Assembly: GCF_003931795.1 (NCBI RefSeq)
Contig: NZ_CP034234.1
Coordinates: forward strand, 248,001 to 312,000
Length of the DNA stretch: 64,000 bases
From: Erysipelothrix piscisicarius
Lineage (GTDB): Bacteria > Bacillota_I > Bacilli_A > Erysipelotrichales > Erysipelotrichaceae
Reading direction: 5' to 3'
The notes beneath the pieces are model-generated. The model was not told the DNA's origin, did not search any database, and saw nothing but the letters and a program-made list of their open reading frames with translations. A program made the position numbers and the translations under genes. Below, in pieces: positions 12,883 to 21,144 of this stretch; position 1 is the first letter of the stretch; each line of letters opens with the position of its first letter.

Positions 12883-13595
12883 ATGAGTATATTTATCTTT
12901 GATATGGATGACACGCTCTACGATCAAATTATTCCATTTAAAAAGCTCTCGATGACGCTGGATTTATTGACGTAAAAGGTGTCCGTTCGTTATACATTCA
13001 AAGTCGTATCTACAGTCATTCTGTGTTTGAAGCAACCCAAAATGGCACAATGACAAACCTCGAAATGAGACGTTTTCGAATTCAAAAACCTCTCGAAGAT
13101 ATTGGAATCCAAATAAGTCCTGCCGAAGCAGATTTTTTTCAAGAACGCTACGCATATCACTTGGATCACCTCGAACTGCATCCTGCCATTCATGATTTAT
13201 TCACTATCCTTAATAGTCGCAACATACCTTTTTATGTCTTAACGAATGGCCCTTCCGAACATCAATGGAAGAAAATTAAAGCCTTACGTTTGGAAGATTA
13301 CATGCCTCATTCCCAGATCATTGTTTCCGGGGATGTCGGATATTATAAACCTTCCCGGGAAATATTCCAAGTTATTGAAGCACAACAAACTGGTTCTCTA
13401 ATTATGATTGGCGATTCCCTCAAAAACGACGTTCTTGGCGAAAGAAATGCAGGATGGGAAGCTGTTTGGTTTAATCATCGGCGTCGTGATGGTTATTATG
13501 ATGGTCTCACTCTATTTTCATTTAGTCAGATAATGTCATATGTTTTAAAGTCCATAAATAAAGAAGCTGTGGGACTGACCTCGGTTATGAACTGA
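12883..13595 (+). pseudogene. HAD-superfamily hydrolase, frameshifted, 3' end altered by an IS
   Basis: The ATG at 12883 follows AAAGGAG and opens IFDMDDTLYD, the HAD motif I with the nucleophile Asp. The frame stops at about 12975. The protein continues in another frame from about 12945 to 13595. Adding one A to the A5 run at 12940-12944 joins them as ...FKKALDDAGFIDVKG. Motif II (VLTNGPS) and motif III/IV (YYKPSREIF ... MIGDSLKNDVLGERNAG) are present, as in YjjG-like pyrimidine nucleotidases of about 230 residues. The IS3-family element inserted at 13588 supplies the present stop codon. Without it the frame would continue through the target duplication as GTT AAT GGG ACT CCT TAA, so only the last four residues were lost. 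The gene could be functional if the A-run is miscounted. Confidence 0.8.
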
Positions 13596-13660
13596 ACCCC
13601 AAATTTTGGACAAGCTAATTATCTTTTAAATTTAAGGATTGATTCCTGTATTGAACAGGG

Positions 13661-14344
13661 TCAGTCCTTTAGTTTGCTCTTAATTCTCTTGTTATTATAA
13701 GAGTCGATATATTCATCAATTGCATCAACTAATTCTTCTACCTTTTTATACTTATGTTCTTGGTCATAATACATTTCTGATTTTAGTAGCCCAAAAAAGC
13801 CCTCCATGAGTCCGTTATCAATACTATTTCCCTTTCTTGACATACTTCTAATCATCGAATGTGCTTCTAATTCTTTCACATAAAATTGATGTTGGTATTG
13901 CCATCCTCTATCCGAATGAATAATTGTTCCTTGCGTATCGTTACAAGAAAATGCCTTGTGAAGCATGTCTCTAGTTTGATCCAAATTAGGACTTGTAGAT
14001 ATGTTGTAAGATACAATGTATCTACCATATGCATCAAGTATTGGTGAAAGATAGATTTTCTTCCCTTGCACATTAAACTCAGTGATATCCGTAAACCATT
14101 TTTGATTGGGTTTATCAGCTTCAAAATCTCTTTGAACTCGATTCTCAACAATGGTTCCCACTGTCCCTTTATATGAAGAATACTTACGTTTCTTTCTTAT
14201 GATTGAATGTAATCCCATTTTATTCATAAGTCTCAAGACTTTCTTGTGATTTACACGAATTCCTCGATTATTTAGTTCTAAAGTAATTCTACGATAACCA
14301 TATCGTCCTTTGTGATCATAATAGATTTCTATAATCTCTTGCAT
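13661..14344 (-). CDS. IS3-family transposase OrfB (copy 1), C-terminus altered
   Basis: The DDE integrase-type catalytic domain of the transposase, normally made as an OrfAB fusion by -1 frameshifting. Catalytic residues are visible: Asp in FTDITEF, Asp in IHSDRGW and Glu in MEGFFGLLKSE. The frame is open upstream of the listed ATG as far as the end of orfA (through LARSTYYFY), so the functional protein is longer at its N-terminus. Compared with copy 2, the last residues are replaced after KSKLK because of homopolymer differences at 13658-13670, giving 227 instead of 243 residues. The missing part (LTPVQYRNQ) is outside the catalytic core. Confidence 0.9.
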   Translation of the reverse strand: MQEIIEIYYDHKGRYGYRRITLELNNRGIRVNHKKVLRLMNKMGLHSIIRKKRKYSSYKGTVGTIVENRVQRDFEADKPNQKWFTDITEFNVQGKKIYLSPILDAYGRYIVSYNISTSPNLDQTRDMLHKAFSCNDTQGTIIHSDRGWQYQHQFYVKELEAHSMIRSMSRKGNSIDNGLMEGFFGLLKSEMYYDQEHKYKKVEELVDAIDEYIDSYNNKRIKSKLKD

Positions 14345-14463
14345 GAGTTCGTCGTTTTTGGTATCAAAATCAATTTTTGAAACGTAGAAGTAGTAAGTAG
14401 ATCGAGCGAGTCCGGATATTTTTAAAAGAATCTCTAAGGGATATTTTTGTCGTAGTAAGGAAA

Positions 14464-14967
14464 CTACTCTGGTTTTTTCTTCTTTTCGCGCTCCACCCTT
14501 TGTTTCACTACGGCATTCAATTTTTTTAAATATTCATTCTCCGCTTCCAAATACTTGTTTTTTTTCTTCAATGCCTTTAGTTCATCATTAACTGTTAATA
14601 GTTTAGTTGGTTTTGTCATAGATGGTTTACCTCGTTTCCGTTCTATGACATTATAGCCGTTTTCTTTATAATTTTTAATCCAATTGTAAATCAATCCATC
14701 AGAACTTAATCCAAGTTCGATGGCGACAGCTATTGTACTTTCTCCATCCATTAATATCCGATTTATTACTTCTGACTTAAATTCATGAGAATAAAAGTGA
14801 TTTTTGTTTCGTCTTAGAACATTGGGTCCATGTTGATCGATAAGTCTTACCAAATATTTAATACTTGATTTATTAATACCATACTCATTTACTAATGAAC
14901 ATACTGATTGTCCTAACTTTCGTTTTTCATATATTTCAATTTTTTGTTTTCGTGTTAGCTTAGCCAT
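14464..14967 (-). CDS. IS3-family transposase OrfA (copy 1)
   Basis: A DNA-binding protein of 167 residues beginning MAKLTRKQKIEIYEKRK, with two helix-turn-helix stretches and a C-terminal leucine-zipper-like coiled coil (LKALKKKNKYLEAENEYLKKL). The start at 14967 was chosen for the AGGAGGTG upstream. Near its 3' end a run of six A residues on the coding strand (14473-14478) is a plausible -1 slippage site. The orfB frame is -1 relative to this one and overlaps the end. Confidence 0.9.
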   Translation of the reverse strand: MAKLTRKQKIEIYEKRKLGQSVCSLVNEYGINKSSIKYLVRLIDQHGPNVLRRNKNHFYSHEFKSEVINRILMDGESTIAVAIELGLSSDGLIYNWIKNYKENGYNVIERKRGKPSMTKPTKLLTVNDELKALKKKNKYLEAENEYLKKLNAVVKQRVEREKKKKPE

Positions 14968-15015
14968 AAAAAACCGCACCTCCTCATCTTTGTCCAAGAT
15001 TCGGGGTGCGGTTCA

Positions 15016-15303
15016 GTTAATGGGACTCCTTAAAAAGAACAGTCAATCCGCACGGAGTTCAATTTGGATCAAGAACGTAATCGTTTAAGTCTTGAAAGAC
15101 CGAGCACTGATTAATCTTTGATGATGTTCAACACATTCTTAGTACACAAAGAAGGAAAAAAGAATCATTAAAACAGTATGGATATCACTCTCAACGATGG
15201 CTATCAGATAACATCACGTATATTGAAACGCGATACGTATCCTCTCGGAAAGAACACGGTTTCAAGCATTAGGCAGTATTTTAATCTTCAATGTTGAGTC
15301 ACG
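15016..15303. other. Intergenic region after IS copy 1, no intact gene
   Basis: The first 18 bases are the displaced 3' end of the HAD gene (GTTAATGGGACTCCTTAA). The rest shows only short broken frames on both strands, such as one around 15115-15270 with several lysines and arginines. I recognise no family. Confidence 0.5.
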
Positions 15304-15366
15304 AAAAACTGGGATTTATATCTTCGGTACATTACCGCAAGTTACAAATCCCAGTTTATTTTTTTA
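15304..15366 (+). terminator. Long-stem terminator between the HAD and alr genes
   Basis: AAACTGGGATTT and AAATCCCAGTTT form a 12-bp stem around a loop that itself contains a GGTA/TACC hairpin, followed by ATTTTTTT. It lies between convergent genes and has A-rich sequence on its other side, so it may act in both directions. Confidence 0.7.
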
Positions 15367-15388
15367 GAGTCTCCGTCTCATTCCTCTT

Positions 15389-16459
15389 TTATTTTCTTTT
15401 GTCGATATGAACAATCTTTTTATTTTGAATATAATGCCGGGTAATACGTTCGCTAAGGGTTGATAGAAGTACGTACTTCGAAATCCCTGTAATGTTTTCT
15501 AGTTGCGCACAGGTTCTATGTTCACCAATCAGTTCAACGACATCACCCAAACAAACATGTTCATCAATTCGTATCATCGTCTGATCCATACATATTTTTC
15601 CTACAATCGAATACGGTCTTCCATTAATATACACCGGAACTAAATTATTTCTTACATCGAAACAATCAGCATAGCCTATTGGCATGGTTCCAAATAACTC
15701 TTTGGTCTCCACTTCATAGGTGTAATCATAACCAATTGACTCCCCTGCCTCGACCTCATCGATATGCAATATCGTGGAATGCAGAGACAGCACTGGTTTT
15801 AATACTGGCATATCCACTCGATATCCGTAGACCGCAAGTCCCATACGAAAACCATTTATGACTGAACTGTTTTTAATGATTGAAACCGGTGCATTCCCAA
15901 CATGAACCCATTTAAAATCACGGTTCGATGTGGTGACAATTTTTTCAAAACGTGCTAATTGTTCACGTCCTTTTTCAAGATTTTCAGGGCTTGGAAAATG
16001 GGTGTAAATTCCTTCAAGTGAAACCTCACTCGATAGAATTTCTTCAATTTCTTGATTGTGTTTTATTCCAATTCGGTTCATGCCTACATTGATTTCTAAA
16101 TGCAACCGCAGGTCGAGGTCTAACGTTTGAACTTTACGAAACCATTCAATTGAAGGAATGGTGTATACGAATTGCTCTTGATGATTTGATGCAATGAAAT
16201 TTGGATCAACATAACTGAAAATTAGAATGTCATGAAGGATTCCTTTTTCAACCAAACGTTGTGCCTCGTCGATTGATGAAACACAAATAAACGGGAGATT
16301 TTCTTCGATCATGATGCGACTGCATTCAACATCACCATGACCATAAGCATTTGCTTTTACAACACCAAAAAGCGACTTCCCTGTCACTTCTTTTATTTTA
16401 TTAATATTGTATGAAAGATTGTCGAGATTTATCGTTGCAATCGTCTCTCTACCATCCAT
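15389..16459 (-). CDS. alr: Alanine racemase
   Basis: A pyridoxal-phosphate enzyme making D-alanine for peptidoglycan and teichoic acid. The PLP lysine is in VVKANAYGHG (about residue 34). The second-subunit catalytic Tyr is in GESIGYDYTYE (about 247). The C-terminal barrel carries the conserved CMDQ motif. At 356 residues it is slightly short but complete. Its ATG overlaps the stop codon of the upstream membrane-protein gene by one base (TAATG), so the two are translationally coupled. It is the last gene of the cluster that starts with the GNAT gene at 18324. Confidence 0.95.
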   Translation of the reverse strand: MDGRETIATINLDNLSYNINKIKEVTGKSLFGVVKANAYGHGDVECSRIMIEENLPFICVSSIDEAQRLVEKGILHDILIFSYVDPNFIASNHQEQFVYTIPSIEWFRKVQTLDLDLRLHLEINVGMNRIGIKHNQEIEEILSSEVSLEGIYTHFPSPENLEKGREQLARFEKIVTTSNRDFKWVHVGNAPVSIIKNSSVINGFRMGLAVYGYRVDMPVLKPVLSLHSTILHIDEVEAGESIGYDYTYEVETKELFGTMPIGYADCFDVRNNLVPVYINGRPYSIVGKICMDQTMIRIDEHVCLGDVVELIGEHRTCAQLENITGISKYVLLSTLSERITRHYIQNKKIVHIDKRK

Positions 16460-16869
16460 TAAATAATCCTCGAATAATTATAACTTATATAAATCGCTAG
16501 CAAACGATATGCAATCCATAAAACGGAATGAATCTCGTTTTGTGCTGCATACTTAAAGATAATTTGATAACTACTTAACTCGAAAAGGCCCGCAATTCCC
16601 ATAACGGTCACGACATCACTAATGATGATTGCCAACAAAGTAAACAAGGCTGCGATGATCGAAAATTTCATTTGGACGCCACGACCAAATTTCTGAATCG
16701 CAAGTGCAATAAGATACCCAACACCTACAATAACTAATGAGAAGTTCGCAACTTTATTTCTAAAAATTCCTGATACAATTCCTAAGACTACTGCCGAAAC
16801 TACCCCAACAAGTAGTGCTACATTAAATCTTTGTTTCTGTGTTAATGATCGTGTATTAAAGATTTCCAT
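16459..16869 (-). CDS. Four-helix membrane protein of unknown function
   Basis: A 136-residue protein with four hydrophobic segments (about 16-38, 43-60, 66-90 and 108-132) and no motif I can assign. It is translationally coupled to alr and separated by only 17 bases from the dipeptidase gene, so it belongs to a cell-wall-related cluster. Its role is unknown. The start is supported by a GGAG motif upstream. Confidence 0.75.
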   Translation of the reverse strand: MEIFNTRSLTQKQRFNVALLVGVVSAVVLGIVSGIFRNKVANFSLVIVGVGYLIALAIQKFGRGVQMKFSIIAALFTLLAIIISDVVTVMGIAGLFELSSYQIIFKYAAQNEIHSVLWIAYRLLAIYISYNYSRII

Positions 16870-16886
16870 AATGGTTTCGTTCTCCT

Positions 16887-17831
16887 TTATATCATTTTAT
16901 AATTAACATAATTAATAAAGTTATCATAAGCAATCGCATTTGTAAATTTTTCACCCAAGGTATTTTCGATTTCCAGAAGTAAATTTTGTGTTTTTGAAGC
17001 GTCTGCTAGATACTTGATTTTAGTTGCAATCCCATCAAAATCTGAACCAAGTCCAATTTGCTGCTCACAACCCATTTCTACTAAGTATTCTATATGACGC
17101 ACTAAATCAGAAATTTCGGTTTCTTTTTCGTCATCGGTTACAAAAGCATCATAGTACACGACATGAATTGGAAAACCCCCTTCAAGCATACGTCTGATTT
17201 GATTATCATTTAAATTACGCCGATGGCTCGCAATAGCCTTCACATTTGAATGACTTGCAATAACATGCTTTGCACTATTAAGTACGTCATCAAAACCTTT
17301 TAAACTAATATGAGATACATCTACAAACAAATTTCGTTCATTGAGTTCTTCTACTACATTAAATCCAAAAGCAGTCAGACCTGCGCCACGTGGCTCACCA
17401 ATTCCATCACATGCTAGATTCGCATCATTCCATGTCATCCCAATGGAGAGAACCCCCTCATCCAACAAATGCTTTACTTTTTCCATGTCATTTCCAACAC
17501 AATCAAGACCTTCTAAAGTTAAAAATGTACCAATTTCATCCGACCCTAGTTTCTCGATATCACTAAAAGATCTTATTTGAACGACATGAGGTATTGTAAG
17601 CACACGATGTTTATATACATCAATCTGTTCGAGAGCAATTTGATATTTATCATTAAAGTTTAAATCGGGATCTATAAAGATTGCCATCGCTTGAACTTTC
17701 GTATTGCTTGCTTTTAATTTTTCATAATTGACATCTAATTCATTTGAATCTTTAAAATTAAGTGATTGATCCTGTTGGAGTTTCAAAAGCACATCACAGT
17801 GCAAATCAATGATTTTATATTTTTTTGTCAT
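16887..17831 (-). CDS. Membrane-dipeptidase-type (M19) metallopeptidase
   Basis: A 314-residue zinc dipeptidase of peptidase family M19. Visible metal and active-site motifs: HCD near the N-terminus (DLHCDVLL), Glu in TLEGLD, His in ISHSNVKAI with the following ASHRRN, and Asp in GLGSDFDG. Family members cleave dipeptides, often with a D-residue, which fits the neighbouring alanine racemase. There is no signal peptide, so it is probably cytoplasmic. The ATG at 17831 (MTKKYKIIDLHCD) is preferred, with GGGGGAG upstream; a longer frame starts at 17852. It overlaps the end of the GNAT gene by 17 bases. Confidence 0.9.
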   Translation of the reverse strand: MTKKYKIIDLHCDVLLKLQQDQSLNFKDSNELDVNYEKLKASNTKVQAMAIFIDPDLNFNDKYQIALEQIDVYKHRVLTIPHVVQIRSFSDIEKLGSDEIGTFLTLEGLDCVGNDMEKVKHLLDEGVLSIGMTWNDANLACDGIGEPRGAGLTAFGFNVVEELNERNLFVDVSHISLKGFDDVLNSAKHVIASHSNVKAIASHRRNLNDNQIRRMLEGGFPIHVVYYDAFVTDDEKETEISDLVRHIEYLVEMGCEQQIGLGSDFDGIATKIKYLADASKTQNLLLEIENTLGEKFTNAIAYDNFINYVNYKMI

Positions 17832-18324
17832 ACGCGAGTCTTTCTCCCCCATCTTTTAAAGTTATTCTACCACAAAGTTGGTATCCTGTTTTCATCAACA
17901 GTGCATTCATAGCAAGATTGTTTTTATGCGTATCGATTCGAACCACGGAAAAGCCTGCTTTTCCACAAGTGTTTTCTATCTGTTTAAGAGCATGTGTCGC
18001 AATTTTCTGACCATAATATGCTGGATGAATCGCAATTCGATGGATTACCGCATAGGGACCTTCTTCATTCCATTGCCCCTCTTCAATCGTATCATAATTT
18101 TCATCATCACCCAGTTGAAGCATCAAAGTTCCTACCAAATCTTGTTCCTTGAGAATCACAAAGCCATTCTCATTTTTGATATCGTTTCGTATGGTATCTT
18201 CGTTTGGATACCGATTTTGCCATTGATCAATACCTTTATCGCGAAACATCGCTTTAGCTTGTTCAATAATATGCATGATTTCGGGTAAATCACCAATTTT
18301 AGCTTTTCGTATCTGTATTGTCAT
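17815..18324 (-). CDS. GNAT-family N-acetyltransferase
   Basis: A 169-residue acetyltransferase with the usual order: N-terminal IRKAKIGDLPEIMHIIEQAK, a central strand pair, the acetyl-CoA motif IHPAYYGQKIATHALKQIE (about 113-131) and a final NALLMKTGYQLCG. The second ATG (18324) is chosen because GAGGG lies six bases upstream. The gene overlaps the dipeptidase gene downstream, so it probably leads the operon GNAT-dipeptidase-membrane protein-alr. The substrate is unknown. Confidence 0.88.
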   Translation of the reverse strand: MTIQIRKAKIGDLPEIMHIIEQAKAMFRDKGIDQWQNRYPNEDTIRNDIKNENGFVILKEQDLVGTLMLQLGDDENYDTIEEGQWNEEGPYAVIHRIAIHPAYYGQKIATHALKQIENTCGKAGFSVVRIDTHKNNLAMNALLMKTGYQLCGRITLKDGGERLAYDKKI

Positions 18325-18404
18325 CATAATCCCTCTTGTTTTCCTAGATATCTCGATTGAAATTCTTGCATAAATAAAGAATACTCTTAACCCTTAGATT
18401 TTGT

Positions 18405-18410
18405 TATAAT
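18405..18410 (+). promoter_or_regulatory. Extended -10 of yitT, six bases before the start codon
   Basis: TGTTATAAT is an extended -10 element whose last base is at 18410, while the ATG of the YitT gene begins at 18417. Transcription would start at or next to the A of the ATG, and there is no Shine-Dalgarno sequence, so the mRNA may be leaderless. Confidence 0.5.
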
Positions 18411-18416
18411 TAGAGT

Positions 18417-19271
18417 ATGAAAAAAACAAAAAATTATTTACTTTGCATTGCTGGCGCAATAATGTTTGCACTCTCTGTTAATCTATTTATTATTCCTGCC
18501 CAGATTTACAATGGTGGTATGGTGGGGATCGCGCAGTTATTGCGTGATGCCATCCAATACGTCTTCAAATTTGAATTTGGTTTTGACATTGCTGGAATCG
18601 TAAATTTATTTCTTAATATTCCTTTGCTTATCTTTGCATGGTTCAAGTTTTCGCATTCTTTTGTGCGTTATACACTTGTCTCTATTGTAACACAAGCAAT
18701 CTGTTTTACATTAATTCCTGTTATGAGTCAGCCAATTGTAGATGATGTTTTTATTTCAATTATCATTGCGGCTGTGCTTGGTGCCTTCGGTGCCTCACTT
18801 TCATATCGCGCCAAAGGGTCCTCGGGTGGTTTGGATGTAATTGGTTTTTATTTATCTCAAAAAAAGAAAGGAAGTTTGGGTTCATTATATTTAATGGTGA
18901 ACTGTTCAATTTATCTTGTGTGTTTAATTGTTTATAATGCACAAACCGCACTTTATTCGCTCGTGTACTCCTTTATCTTTTCCTTCTGTCTTGATAAGTT
19001 CCATGAACATAATATTGAGGTAAGTGTAATGGTATATACGAAAAACAAAGATATCAAACGTGAAATTATTGAAGTTATCCATCGTGGCGTAACGTATTGG
19101 GATGGCTATGGTGCATATACCGGGAGTCAAATGGATGTATTTGTAACCATTGTTGCGCAAAGTGAAGTTGTTGAATTAAAACAACTTATTCGAAAACATG
19201 ATCCCAATGCCTTTATCATTGTCACAAAAAATTTAAAAGTAGACGGAGGATTTGAAAAACGTCTCATCTAG
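18417..19271 (+). CDS. YitT-family membrane protein
   Basis: A 284-residue protein with about five hydrophobic segments (residues 5-200, including GGMVGIAQLL) followed by a cytoplasmic DUF2179 domain (about 215-284, with the GVTYWDGYGAYTG stretch). The family is common in Bacillota but its function is not established. The start MKKTKNYLLCIAGAIMFALSVNLF matches the usual N-terminus of the family, although no ribosome binding site precedes it. The following TIM-barrel gene begins 9 bases after its stop, probably in the same transcript. Confidence 0.88.
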   Translation: MKKTKNYLLCIAGAIMFALSVNLFIIPAQIYNGGMVGIAQLLRDAIQYVFKFEFGFDIAGIVNLFLNIPLLIFAWFKFSHSFVRYTLVSIVTQAICFTLIPVMSQPIVDDVFISIIIAAVLGAFGASLSYRAKGSSGGLDVIGFYLSQKKKGSLGSLYLMVNCSIYLVCLIVYNAQTALYSLVYSFIFSFCLDKFHEHNIEVSVMVYTKNKDIKREIIEVIHRGVTYWDGYGAYTGSQMDVFVTIVAQSEVVELKQLIRKHDPNAFIIVTKNLKVDGGFEKRLI

Positions 19272-19280
19272 GAGGTAAGT

Positions 19281-19934
19281 ATGTTTGTTCCAGAATATAA
19301 TGGCAACTTAAGATCGCACATTATTCGTGTGCCTGAATCGATTCAGGAAGCAAGTGGAATTAAATTATTTGGTCGTACAATTAAGTCATTTTTATTCACG
19401 ACTGATGTCGCAATTATTCGTAATTGTAATGCCGATGCAGTTATCGCAATTTATCCTTTTACACCCCAACCAATAATTACACACGCAATTAAAAACGTTG
19501 CGGATGTTCCCGTCTTTTCTGGAATTGGTGGTGGCACTACCCGTGGACTTCGCGTTGTAGGTCTTGCAGTTGACGCTGAACAACAAGGTGCAACAGGGGT
19601 TGTCCTAAATGCTCCAACTACAAATAAATTAATACGTCTTGTGAAACAAGCGATTGAGATTCCGATTATCATCACCGTTCTTAACGAAAATGAAGATATT
19701 CAGGCACGTCTTGATGCCGGTGCAACAATCCTAAATGTATCCGCGGCAGCGCGCACACCTGAAGTTGTTGCGGCAATTCGAAAAAATCATCCGCAAGTAC
19801 CAATTATCGCGACTGGTGGCCCTACGGAAGAATCATGTCGGAAAACCATACAAGCTGGCGCAAACGCTGTATCCTTTACACCCCCAAGCACAGCCGATAT
19901 GTTTAAAGACTTGATGGCTACCTATCGAGAGTAA
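19281..19934 (+). CDS. TIM-barrel protein of unknown specificity
   Basis: A 217-residue protein with alternating strands and helices ending in a phosphate-binding pattern (IIATGGPTEESCRKTIQAGANAV, given here only by its core IATGGP and AGANAV). This resembles KDPG-aldolase, ThiE and indole-glycerol-phosphate-type barrels. A glycine-rich GIGGGTTRG loop lies at about residue 77. No catalytic set lets me name the reaction. An AGGAGG motif precedes the ATG. It follows yitT closely. Confidence 0.7.
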   Translation: MFVPEYNGNLRSHIIRVPESIQEASGIKLFGRTIKSFLFTTDVAIIRNCNADAVIAIYPFTPQPIITHAIKNVADVPVFSGIGGGTTRGLRVVGLAVDAEQQGATGVVLNAPTTNKLIRLVKQAIEIPIIITVLNENEDIQARLDAGATILNVSAAARTPEVVAAIRKNHPQVPIIATGGPTEESCRKTIQAGANAVSFTPPSTADMFKDLMATYRE

Positions 19935-19992
19935 GCATATTACATAATAATTCAGCCAGAGTGTGATAACATAACTTAAAAGAGGTGACACA

Positions 19993-20283
19993 ATGAAATT
20001 AGAAGTATCAAAAGAAGCAGCAGAGTGGTATATTCGCGAACTGAATCTTAAAGCAAACGACAGCGTTAAATTTTTTGGAAAGGTTTATGGTCTTCACGGT
20101 GGTTTCTCATTTGCGTTGGCAATTATGGAACCAAGTAAACCACTGGAAATGATCAAAGTAGAAGGCATCAACTTTTATGTTGAAAAGTCAGATGACTGGT
20201 TTTTTGCCGATAAAGACCTCAGTATTACGTTTGATAAAGAACGTGATGAACCAAAATACGATGTCACAATTATAGAGGGGTAA
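19993..20283 (+). CDS. HesB/IscA-like fold protein lacking the cluster cysteines
   Basis: A 96-residue protein whose pattern (MKLEVSKEAAEWY, KFFGKVYGLHGGFSFALAI, VEGINFYVEKSDDWFF) matches the HesB-like/YneR group of the A-type Fe-S carrier fold. The protein contains no cysteine at all, so it cannot bind a cluster as IscA does. Members of this cysteine-free group are common in Bacillota and their function is unknown. It has its own ribosome binding site (AGAGGTG) and an overlapping terminator. Confidence 0.75.
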   Translation: MKLEVSKEAAEWYIRELNLKANDSVKFFGKVYGLHGGFSFALAIMEPSKPLEMIKVEGINFYVEKSDDWFFADKDLSITFDKERDEPKYDVTIIEG

Positions 20284-20297
20284 CCCTCTTTTTTTTA
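20274..20297 (+). terminator. Terminator after the HesB-like gene
   Basis: The AGAGGG-GTAA-CCCTCT stem, followed by a T run, overlaps the stop codon. Confidence 0.85.
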
Positions 20298-20359
20298 CTT
20301 TCTTCTAGATATCATAGACTTTTAATATTTTATGATAAAATAATCTTAGAGGTGAGTTT

Positions 20360-21040
20360 ATGTCACGAAATGAAGTTATTATTAATAATCAAAAATTTAA
20401 AGTGCCCACAGACTTTGTAAATCAAACCAAAAATTTCATTGCTTTAATGCTTTTATATGATTGCGCAGTACGCGAAATCACCACCAAACTTGAAATTTTG
20501 GACAGAGAACTTGGAACACTTACGACCCGAAATCCAATTACAACCATAAAATCACGCGTTAAAAAACCACAAAGTATTGTGGAAAAGCTACTTAGACTTG
20601 AAGTCCCTTTGAATGTGGATTCAATCCCTCAGCACTTAAATGACGTTGCAGGTGTTCGGGTAATCTGTTCATACATCGATGATATCTATATTGTCGCAGA
20701 TATGATTTCAAATCAAGATGATATCCAAGTCCTTGAAATTAAAGATTATATTCAATTTCCTAAAGAGAACGGTTCCCGCAGTCTTCATTTAATTGTGGAG
20801 GTTCCCGTCTTTCTTTCAGATGGAAAACATTACGCTAAAGTAGAAATTCCAATTCGTACAATTGCCATGGATTTTTGGGCTTCATTAGAGCACGAAATTC
20901 GTTACAAAAAAGATCATCGCCATCTTGAATTAGTATCCGAAGAACTTTTCGACTGTGCAGAGACGATTGCAAAAACAGATCAAAAAATGCTTGATATTCG
21001 AAATTTAATTGACGATGAAAATTCAAAGAGTAATTTTTAG
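20360..21040 (+). CDS. Small alarmone synthetase-like protein ((p)ppGpp synthetase domain)
   Basis: A single-domain RelA/SpoT synthetase homologue of 226 residues, without hydrolase or ACT/TGS domains. Family motifs are visible: IKSRVKKPQSIVEKL (about 74-88), DVAGVRVICSY (about 98-108), ENGSRSLHLIVEVP (about 136-149) and VEIPIRTIAMDFWASLEHEIRYK (catalytic Glu region, about 161-183; shown here by its core AMDFWASLEHEIRYK). It would transfer pyrophosphate from ATP to GDP or GTP. Two departures from the usual motif stand out. The G-Y-R-S loop reads G-S-R-S at residue 139, and E-x-Q-I-R-T reads E-I-P-I-R-T. Both may affect activity. The gene is monocistronic with its own terminator. Confidence 0.85.
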   Translation: MSRNEVIINNQKFKVPTDFVNQTKNFIALMLLYDCAVREITTKLEILDRELGTLTTRNPITTIKSRVKKPQSIVEKLLRLEVPLNVDSIPQHLNDVAGVRVICSYIDDIYIVADMISNQDDIQVLEIKDYIQFPKENGSRSLHLIVEVPVFLSDGKHYAKVEIPIRTIAMDFWASLEHEIRYKKDHRHLELVSEELFDCAETIAKTDQKMLDIRNLIDDENSKSNF

Positions 21041-21065
21041 AACGCTTATGCGTTCTTTTTATTGT
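21039..21065 (+). terminator. Terminator after the alarmone synthetase gene
   Basis: The AGAACGC-TTAT-GCGTTCT stem, followed by TTTTTATT, begins at the stop codon. Confidence 0.88.
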
Positions 21066-21144
21066 TTTCTGGGTGTTCTTTTATTCATTTAATGCTTTTT
21101 ATTTAAGAAAAATTAAGTTATATTTATGAAAAAGGAAGTGATTT

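Larger units (their letters stand above)
13588..15015 (-). mobile_element. IS3-family insertion sequence, copy 1
   Basis: The element is 1,428 bp with imperfect terminal inverted repeats of about 26 bp: left TGAACTGAACCCCAAATTTT, right end (complement) TGAACCGCACCCCGAATCTT. A 4-bp target duplication GTTA is visible at 13584-13587 and 15016-15019. It carries orfA and orfB on the minus strand, in the -1 arrangement typical of IS3 elements. A second copy lies at 26362-27790. The copies differ in homopolymer lengths (GGG against GGGG at 13658, TTT against TTTT at 13668, GGGG against GGG at 15003), which breaks the end of orfB here. Confidence 0.93.

Noticed and set aside
15034-15303. Possible small gene after IS copy 1
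   Set aside because: Frames are short and interrupted on both strands, there is no good ribosome binding site, and no family is recognised.
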